In this document: one piece after another, positions 8,690-16,496 of the stretch
How the letters are laid out: each line of letters opens with the position of its first letter
Position numbering within the stretch: the stretch's first letter is position 1
From: Bacillus timonensis
GTDB taxonomy: Bacteria; Bacillota; Bacilli; Bacillales; Bacillaceae_L
Direction: 5' to 3'
Assembly: GCF_000285535.1 (NCBI RefSeq)
Contig: NZ_HE610985.1
Span: forward strand, 1,503,047-1,539,896
DNA: 36,850 nucleotides
Program-made: the position numbers and the translations under genes
The notes under the pieces: model-generated
What the model was told of the DNA's origin: nothing
The model's database searches: none
Seen by the model: only the letters and a program-made list of their open reading frames with translations

Positions 8690-8733
8690 AATCTTGCAAC
8701 CCCTTTCATTGAAAATCTATTAATAGTATAACA

Positions 8734-8762
8734 GAAAAAAAGGCCCGCAGCGCCGGCCTCTT
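8734..8762 (-). terminator. Terminator of the VanW-type lipoprotein gene
   Basis: On the minus strand AGGCC-GGCGCTGCG-GGCCT is followed by a run of seven Ts. It is GC-rich against the background and lies 10 bp after the stop. Confidence 0.85.
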
Positions 8763-8772
8763 CAACGATTGG

Positions 8773-9699
8773 TTAATTTGATACATAGTTTGCAGCGGAA
8801 CGAACTTCAATTTGAAGTGAGCCGCCGTTAACAGATGTTTTCAGAACAACTGGATAGGGACGATTGTTTGCAAACTTAAAGTCTAAATACGGATAAGCAA
8901 CTGTCGCATCATGCCCAATTGGAACATAACCGACTGGTTTGGAGTGGTGATGGACCTCAATCATTTCAAGTCCCGCCTTTGCAACAGCATTATAAAGAGT
9001 ACTTGAAGTTTGACATACTCCTCCTCCATATCCCGGAACAAATTCCTTATTCACGATTACAGTCGCAAGCGCATACCCGTTATCTTTTGAGGCATTTCCA
9101 ACAACTGTATTGAAATAAAAACGGTCCCCTGGCCCCAACACAGTATTATTTATTTCATCTGCGGATTTTTTAATATTGAAGCTTCTTCCAGTTACAGAGG
9201 CATCAAAATAAGTTGTAAAGCTTCCTAAAACAACTTCATTAATACCTTGAACTTGTTCTTGTGAAACATTTGGATTCGTTTCTTCAATAGGCAGAACGAC
9301 TTGTTTATTAAAAACAGAATTATCTAGTAAACTAGTAACAAGCTCATCTTCATTTAAAACCATTCGACTTTGACCTGCCTGCAGTTCACCACTAGCATTG
9401 AGTTTTGCTGGTATCATAGGTCGATCAATCGTTGCTGCTAAATCACTGGCTAACTGTGCAGCCTTGGCTTTTAATTCTTCTTCATTTTGAAAATCGCTCA
9501 TGTTAAGCACTTCAATTACGCTATTATCTCGTGGGTCAATTACGGAGATTTCGCGTTGCTCAACTCCATGCTTTATTTCAATTGTTTCAACAGGCGCAAC
9601 TTGATGTAGTTCTACACTTACCGGTTCTTTTTTCTCAATAAGACTACACCCACTCATTAATAAAACACCTAATAATAATGGCAAAGTTGTTTTCTTCAA
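8773..9699 (-). CDS. VanW-family lipoprotein
   Basis: This is a membrane-anchored extracytoplasmic protein with a VanW domain, a family linked to cell-envelope functions but of unproven activity. The start is taken as TTG at 9699 because GGGAGAG lies 7 nt upstream. It yields a compact lipoprotein signal, MKKTTLPLLLGVLLMSGCS, with Cys as the acylation site. Longer in-frame starts (ATG 9714, TTG 9729) have no ribosome site. The VanW signature PGYGGGVCQTSSTLYNAV lies about residues 220-240, following a GPGDRFYFNTVVG segment. The long 5' leader contains candidate RNA structure. Confidence 0.85.
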   Translation of the reverse strand: MKKTTLPLLLGVLLMSGCSLIEKKEPVSVELHQVAPVETIEIKHGVEQREISVIDPRDNSVIEVLNMSDFQNEEELKAKAAQLASDLAATIDRPMIPAKLNASGELQAGQSRMVLNEDELVTSLLDNSVFNKQVVLPIEETNPNVSQEQVQGINEVVLGSFTTYFDASVTGRSFNIKKSADEINNTVLGPGDRFYFNTVVGNASKDNGYALATVIVNKEFVPGYGGGVCQTSSTLYNAVAKAGLEMIEVHHHSKPVGYVPIGHDATVAYPYLDFKFANNRPYPVVLKTSVNGGSLQIEVRSAANYVSN

Positions 9700-9879
9700 A
9701 TTACTCTCTCCCATAGTTTTTTTGGACAATATTACAAATGTTAAAAATGATTAACAAAAGAACTTACATAGGAATTTTATTAAACAAAAAAGAATATATT
9801 CCTATTTACTGCAGATTTTACATTTGCCTTCTTATACATGGGAATAGACTTAGATGATTGGATAATTGAAGTAAATTTG

Positions 9880-9966
9880 TTAGTGAGAGCTGTAGTTTAG
9901 CGAAAGTAGAAGGAAACCCGCTTCACCTCATTAGACGTCGGATAGCTTGTATTTGTTACTAACTTT
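9880..9966 (-). promoter_or_regulatory. Candidate structured leader RNA upstream of the VanW-type gene
   Basis: Reading the minus strand, GTTAGT (about 9966) and ACTAAC (about 9881) close the element, followed inward by AAGCT/AGCTC and the hairpin GAAG-CGGGTTTC-CTTC. GACGTC lies in the multiloop. It sits just after a good sigma-A promoter and about 180 nt before the start codon. I do not recognise a known riboswitch class. Confidence 0.35.
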
Positions 9967-9987
9967 TGTAATATTTGACATATTTTT

Positions 9988-10017
9988 ATTATACGTTCTT
10001 TCTAGCGAACAAATCAA
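9988..10017 (-). promoter_or_regulatory. Sigma-A promoter for the VanW-type gene
   Basis: On the minus strand TTGATT, an 18-nt spacer and TATAAT. It predicts a leader of about 280 nt before the TTG start. Confidence 0.55.
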
Positions 10018-10018
10018 C

Positions 10019-10058
10019 TAAAAAATCTGCAATCACAGGAAATGATTGCAGATTTTAA
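10019..10058 (-). terminator. Terminator of proC
   Basis: AAAATCTGCAATCA and TGATTGCAGATTTT form a perfect stem around an AGGAAA-type loop. On the minus strand it ends in TTTTTT. Confidence 0.85.
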
Positions 10059-10065
10059 GGTTAGA

Positions 10066-10096
10066 CGGAACCACAAGAACCGTCCCTATGGTTACA
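10066..10096. repeat. GAACCGTCCC-core hairpin repeat, copy 1 (3' of proC)
   Basis: ACGGAACCA...TGGTTAC flanks the core AGAACCGTCCC. GGAACCA and TGGTTAC are inverted repeats. It lies between the proC stop and the proC terminator. Related copies are at 34675-34822. Confidence 0.65.
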
Positions 10097-10108
10097 CTGG
10101 CACCCCGG

Positions 10109-10891
10109 TTACTTACAGTTTTCCATGGCTGCGATTATGCTTGCACGGAAACCATGTTTTTCGAGGGTTGCGACTGCTTTGATGGTTGTTCCGCCAGGTG
10201 TGCATACGTCATCTTTGAGTTCTCCTGGGTGTTTTTCAGTTTCGAGTACCATTTTTGCAGCACCTAAAAGTGCTTGTGCCGCAAGTTTATAGGCTTGTTT
10301 TCTCGGAATTCCTTGCATGACTGCACCATCTGCCAAGGCTTCGATAAACAGATAGGCATATGCAGGCGATGAACCGCTCACTGCTGGAATGGCATCCATG
10401 TGTTGTTCTTCAATGATTTCCACCTTCCCAAATCCTTCAAACAGCTGAACAATACCAGATAAATCCTCTGTAGTTACATATGAGTTAACAGAGATTGCAC
10501 TCATCCCTTCGCCAACTAAAGAAGGAGTATTTGGCATTGAGCGAACTGTCTTGATTGGTCTTTCAAACTGTTTCTCGATAAAATCAAGAGTTATTCCAGC
10601 TGCTATTGTAATGATGATGGTTTCATCATTGACAACCTCCTTAACTTCGTTGATTATATCAACATACGAATCAGGATGGACTGCTAAAAACAAATAATCA
10701 GCATTTATTGCTACCTCTTTATTTTTTATTGATGTTCTAATTTCGTATGTTTGCTCGACAAAATGTAGAGTTTCTTCTGTTCTTGCACTCGCGATAATTT
10801 GCTGTGGGCTGACAACATTGGAATTTACCATTCCCTGAATCATTGCTTGAGCCATTTTTCCGCATCCTATAAAACCAATATGTTTGTCCAT
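10109..10891 (-). CDS. proC: Pyrroline-5-carboxylate reductase
   Basis: This enzyme reduces delta-1-pyrroline-5-carboxylate to proline using NAD(P)H, the last step of proline synthesis. The Rossmann motif IGFIGCGKMAQAMIQGM is at the N-terminus, VRSMPNTPSLVGEG is the conserved central motif, and the helical C-terminal half contains AVSGSSPAYAYLFIEAL and TPGGTTIKAVATLEKHGF (P5CR signature). The start is the ATG at 10891, with AAAGGAGG 6 nt upstream. The upstream open frame to 10960 has no ribosome site. At 260 aa it is slightly short at the C-terminus, ending soon after the conserved helix. It is divergent from the 45-aa gene. Confidence 0.93.
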   Translation of the reverse strand: MDKHIGFIGCGKMAQAMIQGMVNSNVVSPQQIIASARTEETLHFVEQTYEIRTSIKNKEVAINADYLFLAVHPDSYVDIINEVKEVVNDETIIITIAAGITLDFIEKQFERPIKTVRSMPNTPSLVGEGMSAISVNSYVTTEDLSGIVQLFEGFGKVEIIEEQHMDAIPAVSGSSPAYAYLFIEALADGAVMQGIPRKQAYKLAAQALLGAAKMVLETEKHPGELKDDVCTPGGTTIKAVATLEKHGFRASIIAAMENCK

Positions 10892-11008
10892 GTTGAACCT
10901 CCTTTTGCTTTTTATTATAGAGAAACTTGAGTGATAAAAAAATATTGGAGGTTTATACATATTGTTTTAAACTACGGGGAAACTAATTCTAAAAAAGAGG
11001 TGAATAGA

Positions 11009-11146
11009 ATGTTTCGATTTGAAAGGGTTCTTGATACAGTCTTGGGGTATACAGGATGGCATGACCTTACAAATACAATGATTCACAGTGAACAAGAACT
11101 ACGTTATTTGTATGATGACGAAGAAGATGATGATCCACTCATGTAA
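11009..11146 (+). CDS. Small acidic protein of unknown function, 45 aa
   Basis: Begins MFRFERVLDTVLGYTGWHDL and ends in a strongly acidic tail (YDDEEDDDPLM). A good ribosome site (AAGAGGTGA) precedes the ATG, and a strong terminator follows, so the ORF looks genuine. No family is recognised. The N-terminal half could form an amphipathic helix. There are no cysteines and no signal peptide. The gene is divergent from proC. Confidence 0.7.
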   Translation: MFRFERVLDTVLGYTGWHDLTNTMIHSEQELRYLYDDEEDDDPLM

Positions 11147-11170
11147 ATGTCAAAAATCTAGATGCTAATC

Positions 11171-11203
11171 AAGGGGCCCTACAAGAAGTAAGGGTCCCTT
11201 TTA
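11171..11203. terminator. Bidirectional terminator
   Basis: AAGGGGCCCTAC pairs with GTAAGGGTCCCTT and is followed by Ts on the + strand. It serves the 45-aa gene, and its A-rich arm abuts the tag stop. Confidence 0.8.
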
Positions 11204-11758
11204 AGTACGGCTATAACAATAACAACTAGCGATATGGTCATTGACCATCCCGGTTGCTTGCATAAAGGCATAGCAAATCGTTGAACCAACAAATTTAAAG
11301 CCACGTTTTTTTAAGTCCTTGCTTAATCTATCACTAATTTCTGTTGTGGCTGGTACTTCATCTAAGGTTTGAAAATGATTTTTAATTGGTTTAATATCAA
11401 CAAATGACCAAATGTATGTATGAAAGCTTCCAAATTCCTCTACTACCTTAAAAAATGCTTTTGCATTTGTGATGACCGCATTTATTTTTAGTCGATTACG
11501 GACGATACCTTCATTCGATAGCAGTTCTTCAATTTTCTTTTCATCATATGTAATAATCTTTTCAGGTTCAAAGTTGTCAAAGGCTTTGCGGTAATTTTCT
11601 CTTTTTTTCAAAATGGTATACCAGCTAAGACCAGCCTGTGCTCCCTCTAAATTCAAATATTCAAAGAGCATGCGATCATCATAAACGGGTACACCCCATT
11701 CATGATCGTGGTAGTTAATATAAAGGGAATCTTCATTCACCCAGCCGCATCTTTTCAA
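11201..11758 (-). CDS. tag: DNA-3-methyladenine glycosylase I
   Basis: Base-excision repair enzyme that removes 3-methyladenine from alkylated DNA. The N-terminus MKRCGWVNED and YHDHEWGVPVYDD are diagnostic. The zinc 'snap' ligands Cys4, His17, His175 and Cys179 fall at exactly the positions known for E. coli Tag. EGAQAGLSWYTILKKRE contains the conserved catalytic-pocket Glu and aromatics. Length of 185 aa is normal. Monocistronic. Confidence 0.95.
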   Translation of the reverse strand: MKRCGWVNEDSLYINYHDHEWGVPVYDDRMLFEYLNLEGAQAGLSWYTILKKRENYRKAFDNFEPEKIITYDEKKIEELLSNEGIVRNRLKINAVITNAKAFFKVVEEFGSFHTYIWSFVDIKPIKNHFQTLDEVPATTEISDRLSKDLKKRGFKFVGSTICYAFMQATGMVNDHIASCYCYSRT

Positions 11759-11799
11759 AACTCTCCCACCTTTTCTTTTAACAAAATTATAACAGAGAA

Positions 11800-11835
11800 T
11801 AGGAATAAAGACCGGCCCATCTTTATTCCCAGTAT
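11800..11835. terminator. Hairpin between the zinc-ribbon gene and tag
   Basis: GGAATAAAGA and TCTTTATTCC form a 10-bp stem. T-rich sequence follows only on the + strand, so termination of the minus-strand small gene is uncertain. Confidence 0.4.
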
Positions 11836-11841
11836 TTTTGT

Positions 11842-11985
11842 TTATTCTTTAATTCCCGCGAGCCACTCCTGGTAGCAGTCCTTACATAGTGTTTCTTCTC
11901 GTTCACCGTCAATATTCACAAATGCAACATAATGAAATCTTTCATTTTCAAAAGGATCTTGGCAATAAAAGCAGTTTGTCGTCAT
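11842..11985 (-). CDS. Small zinc-ribbon protein, 47 aa
   Basis: MTTNCFYCQDPF...LCKDCYQEW has two CxxC knuckles (Cys5/Cys8 and Cys34/Cys37) about 25 residues apart, the geometry of a rubredoxin-type zinc ribbon. A near-perfect ribosome site (GAGGAGGTAAG) precedes the ATG. It probably binds nucleic acid or a protein partner. The function is unknown and no specific family name is recognised. Confidence 0.82.
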   Translation of the reverse strand: MTTNCFYCQDPFENERFHYVAFVNIDGEREETLCKDCYQEWLAGIKE

Positions 11986-12182
11986 TTTCTTACCTCCTCA
12001 TGAATAATTCTTTTTCTTATTTTTATCTATCCAACCCTTGTATTTTCGCGTTAATAATATCCAAATCTGAAATGCGTAGCGCCTTGTTTTGCCGACAAGT
12101 AAAAGTTCTGTAAAAAAAGTCGCTTTTTGACTTTTCTTGCCTCAGGTTATTTGACCTAAAAGGATAGGTTCTGCAGCTAGAC

Positions 12183-12215
12183 AAAGAAAGAGTCAGCTTT
12201 TTGCTGACTCTTTCT
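12183..12215 (-). terminator. Terminator of helD
   Basis: AAGAAAGAGTCAGC and GCTGACTCTTTCTT form a 14-bp stem directly after the helD stop codon. Confidence 0.85.
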
Positions 12216-14539
12216 TACATTTCAATATACTTATCCTGATCAATTCCATCAAAAAAGAAGCTTTTTTCGCCAATTGAATATAACTGAAGCTCATGCATAG
12301 CACGGGTACAAGCTGTGTAAAAAAGTTTTCTTTCATATTCTCTTCCATAAACCTCATTTGATGCATTATAAAGAACCACTGCATCAAACTCGATGCCTTT
12401 TGCTAAGTACGTTGGTAAAATTAAAACACCCTTATCAAACTGATAGGTCTCCTGATCCATAAGTCGGACATGGATTTTGTCCTTCAACGCCTCAAAAGCT
12501 TCCTTGCTCTCCGCTGCAGTTTTACAAATAACTGCAATTGTTTCATGTCCTTTTTCTTGAAGAGCTTCTATATTGGTAATTATCTCTTTATGAAGACTTT
12601 CTTTTGTTTCTACTCTCTTACATAAAGGAAGTGAGCCAGAGCGGTTAAACGCTTGAATTTCTTCACCTCCAGGGACAATCCCTTTCGAAAACTCAACAAT
12701 TTCTCTTGTTGAACGGTAACTTTTTTTCAAATCAATGACTTCATAGTTCTCCTTCTCGTAAAGCTCAGGAGACAACAGTGTTAAGGCATGAATGGAATGT
12801 GCATAAATGGCTTGGTTGTAGTCCCCAAGTATTGTCATGCGAGAGTTAGGAAACAGCTGTTTCAAATATTCAAATTGGAAGGGTGAGTAATCTTGTGCTT
12901 CATCGATGAATAAATGACGAATTCCTGTATTTGATTTCTTCCCTTCAATCAAATCCTGTAAATATAGAAAAGGAGTTGCATCCTCATAATTCAACCGATT
13001 TTGTTCCAATTGTTCGATTGTGTACAAACAGATTTCATTCCATTTATCGCCTTCCTTTTCTTCTTTTAAATACTCGAATAATTGTTTGTAGATTCCTTTT
13101 ATGTTTAAATATTCAAGTTTCTTAATCGCAACTTTTATTGGTTTAAAATGCTTACGTACAATCTCCTTCGCGATTAATTTTTCCTCACGGTCATAATCAT
13201 CAAAGGTGTCTTTGGAGAACTCCCGTTTTTTCTGTAATTGCTTAAATATTTCAAGGTGATCTTCCTTATCCATTAGTTCAGCTTCCTGAAGTACCCAGTC
13301 TTTTTTCCGTTCTTGCCGTTCGAATTTGATAACTTCCTTCGTTAGCCATTCCGTCACTTTGGTTAATCGATTTGGTATTGAAATAGAAGGATGCAATGAA
13401 TAAAAATACTCCTGAATAACATCTTTTGGAATAATTGTTTTACGTTTAAAAACAATATTTTTAAAAAGTAGACCTGTTTCTCCTAGTTTTTTTACATATG
13501 AATCAATAAGTTCCTTAAATCCAATGCTTGCCTTAGCAGTTATTGCTTGTAGTCTTTTCTCATAATTTGGCTGATTCATCGCAGTTAACATATATTCCAT
13601 TTGGGAAAATGGATCTTCCACATCAAAAAGGTTTCCTAATCGATGTTCAACATAGCTTTGGAAAGTGGATTGTTGCATATTATCCTCCCCGAGCTCGGGT
13701 AGAACGGTTGCAACATAGCTATTAAAAAGGGGATTTGGCGAAAATAACATAATATTATTTGAGTTAAGCTGTTCACGGTAACGGTACAGTAAGTATGCAA
13801 CTCGTTGTAAAGCAGCCGACGTTTTACCTGATCCTGCCACACCTTGAACAAGTAAATAACGACTTTTTTCATTGCGAATAATTTGGTTTTGCTCACGTTG
13901 GATTGTCGCAACAATGCTCTTCATTTGTGTGTTCGCATTATTTCCAAGAACCTTTTGGAGCATTTCATCTCCGATGGTAACTCCCGTATCAAACATGCTT
14001 TTTAAACGGCTATTTTTAATAATGTATTGTCGTTTTAACGTCATTTCCCCTTCGATTGTTTCAAAATGTGTATCATATTTTGCATGACCTGGATAATAAT
14101 CATAATACATGCTTGAAATTGGCGCTCTCCAATCATATATTAAAAATTCTTCTTCGTCCTTATCTAGTAAGGATGCAATTCCAATATAAATGTTCTCTTC
14201 TTTGCCTTCCCCATCTTCAACAAAATCAAACCGGCCAAAATACGGAGAATCCTTGAGCCTTTCAAGAACTTTAATTTGTTTATGAATCTGTTGATGGTTT
14301 CTTTCTCGTTCACCTATTAGTTCGGATTGCTGTTTGATACTTTGAAATGTTTCAATGACATCATCAGGTTCATCAAGATTAACCGTTACATCTTCCCAAA
14401 ACGTTTTTCGAAGGTCGACAACTTCACTTTTAGCGCTTCCTACTTTCGATTCTATAGCTGTTTGCTTACTTTCGATGACCTCCAACACATCTTTAAGTCT
14501 GTCTTGTTCCTGAATCCAGTCTGTATTTTGCTTCTCCAT
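12215..14539 (-). CDS. helD: HelD, RNA polymerase-recycling ATPase (SF1 helicase-like)
   Basis: This motor-like ATPase binds RNA polymerase and releases it from stalled or terminated complexes. An N-terminal antiparallel coiled coil (about residues 1-100, rich in E/K/Q) is the arm that reaches into the polymerase channel. Walker A VQGVAGSGKTSAALQR is at about 231-246, the insertion domain follows, and Walker B LFIDEAQDYSPFQ and helicase motifs (LGDYNQAIYA, YRSTREIVEFS, ACTRAMHELQLYSIG) lie in the C-terminal half. The start at 14539 has GAGGAG 8 nt upstream and gives 774 aa, the length I recall for B. subtilis HelD. The frame upstream to 14602 lacks a ribosome site. Confidence 0.93.
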   Translation of the reverse strand: MEKQNTDWIQEQDRLKDVLEVIESKQTAIESKVGSAKSEVVDLRKTFWEDVTVNLDEPDDVIETFQSIKQQSELIGERERNHQQIHKQIKVLERLKDSPYFGRFDFVEDGEGKEENIYIGIASLLDKDEEEFLIYDWRAPISSMYYDYYPGHAKYDTHFETIEGEMTLKRQYIIKNSRLKSMFDTGVTIGDEMLQKVLGNNANTQMKSIVATIQREQNQIIRNEKSRYLLVQGVAGSGKTSAALQRVAYLLYRYREQLNSNNIMLFSPNPLFNSYVATVLPELGEDNMQQSTFQSYVEHRLGNLFDVEDPFSQMEYMLTAMNQPNYEKRLQAITAKASIGFKELIDSYVKKLGETGLLFKNIVFKRKTIIPKDVIQEYFYSLHPSISIPNRLTKVTEWLTKEVIKFERQERKKDWVLQEAELMDKEDHLEIFKQLQKKREFSKDTFDDYDREEKLIAKEIVRKHFKPIKVAIKKLEYLNIKGIYKQLFEYLKEEKEGDKWNEICLYTIEQLEQNRLNYEDATPFLYLQDLIEGKKSNTGIRHLFIDEAQDYSPFQFEYLKQLFPNSRMTILGDYNQAIYAHSIHALTLLSPELYEKENYEVIDLKKSYRSTREIVEFSKGIVPGGEEIQAFNRSGSLPLCKRVETKESLHKEIITNIEALQEKGHETIAVICKTAAESKEAFEALKDKIHVRLMDQETYQFDKGVLILPTYLAKGIEFDAVVLYNASNEVYGREYERKLFYTACTRAMHELQLYSIGEKSFFFDGIDQDKYIEM

Positions 14540-14595
14540 GAACACCACTCCTCGTATAGTGAACTTCTGTCTTAACGCGCTAAAATAATTTATAG

Positions 14596-14624
14596 TTGAC
14601 AATCAAAGAATATTGTTATAAAAT
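14596..14624 (+). promoter_or_regulatory. Near-consensus sigma-A promoter without an obvious gene
   Basis: TTGACA (14596-14601), 17-nt spacer, TAAAAT (14619-14624). It faces away from helD and runs into the terminator hairpin at 14667-14711. Confidence 0.5.
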
Positions 14625-14665
14625 TATAATAGGGTATAATAGACGCGTTTATGAATAAATTCACA

Positions 14666-14712
14666 AAAAAAGACAGAACAATGACATCATACCATGTCGT
14701 TCTGTCTTTTTC
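14666..14712. terminator. Bidirectional terminator of the SDR gene / possible end of a short + transcript
   Basis: AAAAAGACAGAAC plus GACAT pair with ATGTC plus GTTCTGTCTTTTT, with a 3-nt bulge. T-runs are present on both strands. Confidence 0.85.
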
Positions 14713-14720
14713 AATGTATT

Positions 14721-15656
14721 TCACCTGTTTTTTACCATAAAATCTAAGGTTCTTTTAATTCCTTCTTCATAAGGTGTTGCTGGTAAAGGTCCGATTACAT
14801 TCTCATATTTTGATCCATCTAAAACCACCGGTTCCTCTGTTAAATATAACATTTCAACAACCTCCCGCATTTGTTTATCAAAAATACCCAACATTCTAAT
14901 CATTCCCTTTGTTACTGTTGAAACGGACTTTTGGTATTGTAAGTGACTCCTTGCAATATCTATTATTTCTACACCAGAAATCACTCCTGACGCTGGGATA
15001 TTCCAACTTTGCCCATACGTATTTTCATGGAAGGCAAGCTCTACGATTGCTTTTGCACCATCTGGCGTATAAATATATTCCCGAGCATTATCTTTCTTTC
15101 CAACAAACATTGTCTTTTTGTTATTTATCATATTCTCAAATGTGTAATGTAACATTGCATTTACTGCATTCGGTCCATAAAAATCAGGAAAGTGGGCTAT
15201 TAAAACAGGGATATTTGCTTGTAAAGCTATCTTCCCAAGCTCCACCCTGATTTTCCCCTTTTTAGTATGAGGATTTTTTGGATACTCTTCATTAATTTTA
15301 CTTCCTTTTCCACGGCCGTAAGCGTATATGTTATCAACAATCGCAAGTCTACAATTCGTTAATTCAGCAACCTGAACAATATTTCTCATTAAAATGGATT
15401 GCTTTGCATACCATTCACTATATGGCAAATTAATTGCATGAAAAATAACATCAATCCCTTGTGCTGCATGTAAAAGATCTGTTTTATTAAATACGTCGCC
15501 CGCAACAATTTTTACTTTTTCTCTTGTGTTAAAAAGCTTTTCTAATTTTTCTTTCGTTCGTGCGAAAGCAATTACTTCAACCCCTCTTCCAATCAACTCT
15601 TCAACAATTGCATATCCCATTCCACCAGAAGCACCTAATACTAAAGCTCTTTTCAT
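14721..15656 (-). CDS. Atypical short-chain dehydrogenase / NAD-dependent epimerase family protein
   Basis: This is an NAD(P)-binding protein of the extended/atypical SDR family. The N-terminal glycine-rich motif is LVLGASGGMGYAIVEEL. Later segments include DVIFHAINLPYSEWY, LAIVDNIYAYGRGKG (the catalytic-type Tyr position), a YGP-containing segment (HFPDFYGPNAV) and REYIYTPDGAKAIVELAF. The substrate is unknown. The ATG at 15656 is preferred over an in-frame GTG at 15665 because of the AAAAGGAG spacing. It lies 90 bp downstream of a TetR gene in the same direction, with an operator-like palindrome between them, so TetR control is likely. Confidence 0.82.
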   Translation of the reverse strand: MKRALVLGASGGMGYAIVEELIGRGVEVIAFARTKEKLEKLFNTREKVKIVAGDVFNKTDLLHAAQGIDVIFHAINLPYSEWYAKQSILMRNIVQVAELTNCRLAIVDNIYAYGRGKGSKINEEYPKNPHTKKGKIRVELGKIALQANIPVLIAHFPDFYGPNAVNAMLHYTFENMINNKKTMFVGKKDNAREYIYTPDGAKAIVELAFHENTYGQSWNIPASGVISGVEIIDIARSHLQYQKSVSTVTKGMIRMLGIFDKQMREVVEMLYLTEEPVVLDGSKYENVIGPLPATPYEEGIKRTLDFMVKNR

Positions 15657-15684
15657 ACAATCCACTCCTTTTAATCACTCTTTT

Positions 15685-15699
15685 TTAACCAACGGTCAA
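15685..15699 (-). promoter_or_regulatory. Candidate TetR operator upstream of the SDR gene
   Basis: On the minus strand TTGACCGTTGGTTAA is an imperfect palindrome (TTGACC/GGTTAA). It matches 12 of 15 positions of the site upstream of the tetR gene at 16408-16422. Confidence 0.5.
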
Positions 15700-15746
15700 T
15701 AAAAACACAAAAAAATATTAACATCTTAAATTACCGGGAAAGCATT

Positions 15747-16328
15747 TTACACTTTCCCATTAAAAATAGGCTTTACGATAAATTCAACATGAGACTGAGC
15801 TAAACTTTTAACATCTTCATAGGTTTGGTTACTTCTACAATAATGTGTTACAAAACCATGTATCGATAGGAAAATTGACCAAATATCCTGGATGTTTGCT
15901 TTTTGGTTGCTTAAGGTTGCGATTGCATTCGCAAACATTCCATAGCTTTCATGTGGTTCCTGTTGAATATAATTTTTTACCTCATCATCATTGATTAAAA
16001 ACATTAATTCATATTGGCTTTTATGTGTAAGCCCAAATTCGATATATCCTAATAAAATCTTTTTCAGTTTTTCATCTGGAGGTAAGTCTTGATGAATGAT
16101 ATGATGTAAAACATCGTTAAGCATTGCAAAATCCTGTACAACCATTGCATAAAATAGATCAGCTTTATTGGTAAAATGGTAATAAATTGCGCCATGACTG
16201 TAATTTAATTCCTTTGCGATTTGACGCATGGAAACATGTTGATAACCTTTTTGAATAAACAATTCGTGGGCAACATCCATAATTTTTTCTCGTGATAATT
16301 CCTCTTGCACTTGTTTCCTTGGTGACAT
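15747..16328 (-). CDS. TetR/AcrR-family transcriptional regulator
   Basis: DNA-binding repressor. The N-terminal TetR domain covers about residues 10-60 (REKIMDVAHELFIQKGYQHVSM, then RQIAKELNYSHGAIYYHFTNK, the classic recognition-helix segment ending YYHF). The C-terminal ligand domain (about 65-193) is helical and of unknown specificity. The ATG start has AAAGGAGA upstream. It probably represses itself and the downstream SDR gene via the paired operator-like sites. An 18-bp exact tandem duplication lies in its 5' leader. Confidence 0.9.
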   Translation of the reverse strand: MSPRKQVQEELSREKIMDVAHELFIQKGYQHVSMRQIAKELNYSHGAIYYHFTNKADLFYAMVVQDFAMLNDVLHHIIHQDLPPDEKLKKILLGYIEFGLTHKSQYELMFLINDDEVKNYIQQEPHESYGMFANAIATLSNQKANIQDIWSIFLSIHGFVTHYCRSNQTYEDVKSLAQSHVEFIVKPIFNGKV

Positions 16329-16345
16329 AAAACATGTATCTCCTT

Positions 16346-16381
16346 TTAATCAGATCCTTCTTGTTAATCAGATCCTTCTTG
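16346..16381. repeat. Exact 18-bp tandem duplication in the tetR leader
   Basis: TTAATCAGATCCTTCTTG occurs twice head-to-tail (16346-16363 and 16364-16381), between the operator-like site and the tetR ribosome site. Confidence 0.9.
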
Positions 16382-16407
16382 GCGTATTTCCACCAAACTA
16401 AATAAAA

Positions 16408-16422
16408 TTAACCACTGTTCAA
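16408..16422 (-). promoter_or_regulatory. Candidate TetR operator upstream of the tetR gene
   Basis: On the minus strand TTGAACAGTGGTTAA, 12/15 identical to the palindrome in front of the SDR gene. The remainder of 16423-16496 shows nothing further. Confidence 0.45.
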
Positions 16423-16496
16423 TAATAAATATATTCCAGATTAAACCAGATGTCAATCTTAAACATGCACATATTATGAAATAGGACTATACAATA

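Noticed and set aside
10931-11008. 26-codon N-terminal extension of the 45-aa protein
   Set aside because: The extension overlaps the proC promoter region and lacks a ribosome site. The ATG at 11009 has a good one.
12112-12150. Extra terminator (AAAAGTC/GACTTTT) between helD and the zinc-ribbon gene
   Set aside because: The stem is short and AT-rich. A much stronger terminator already lies at the helD stop.
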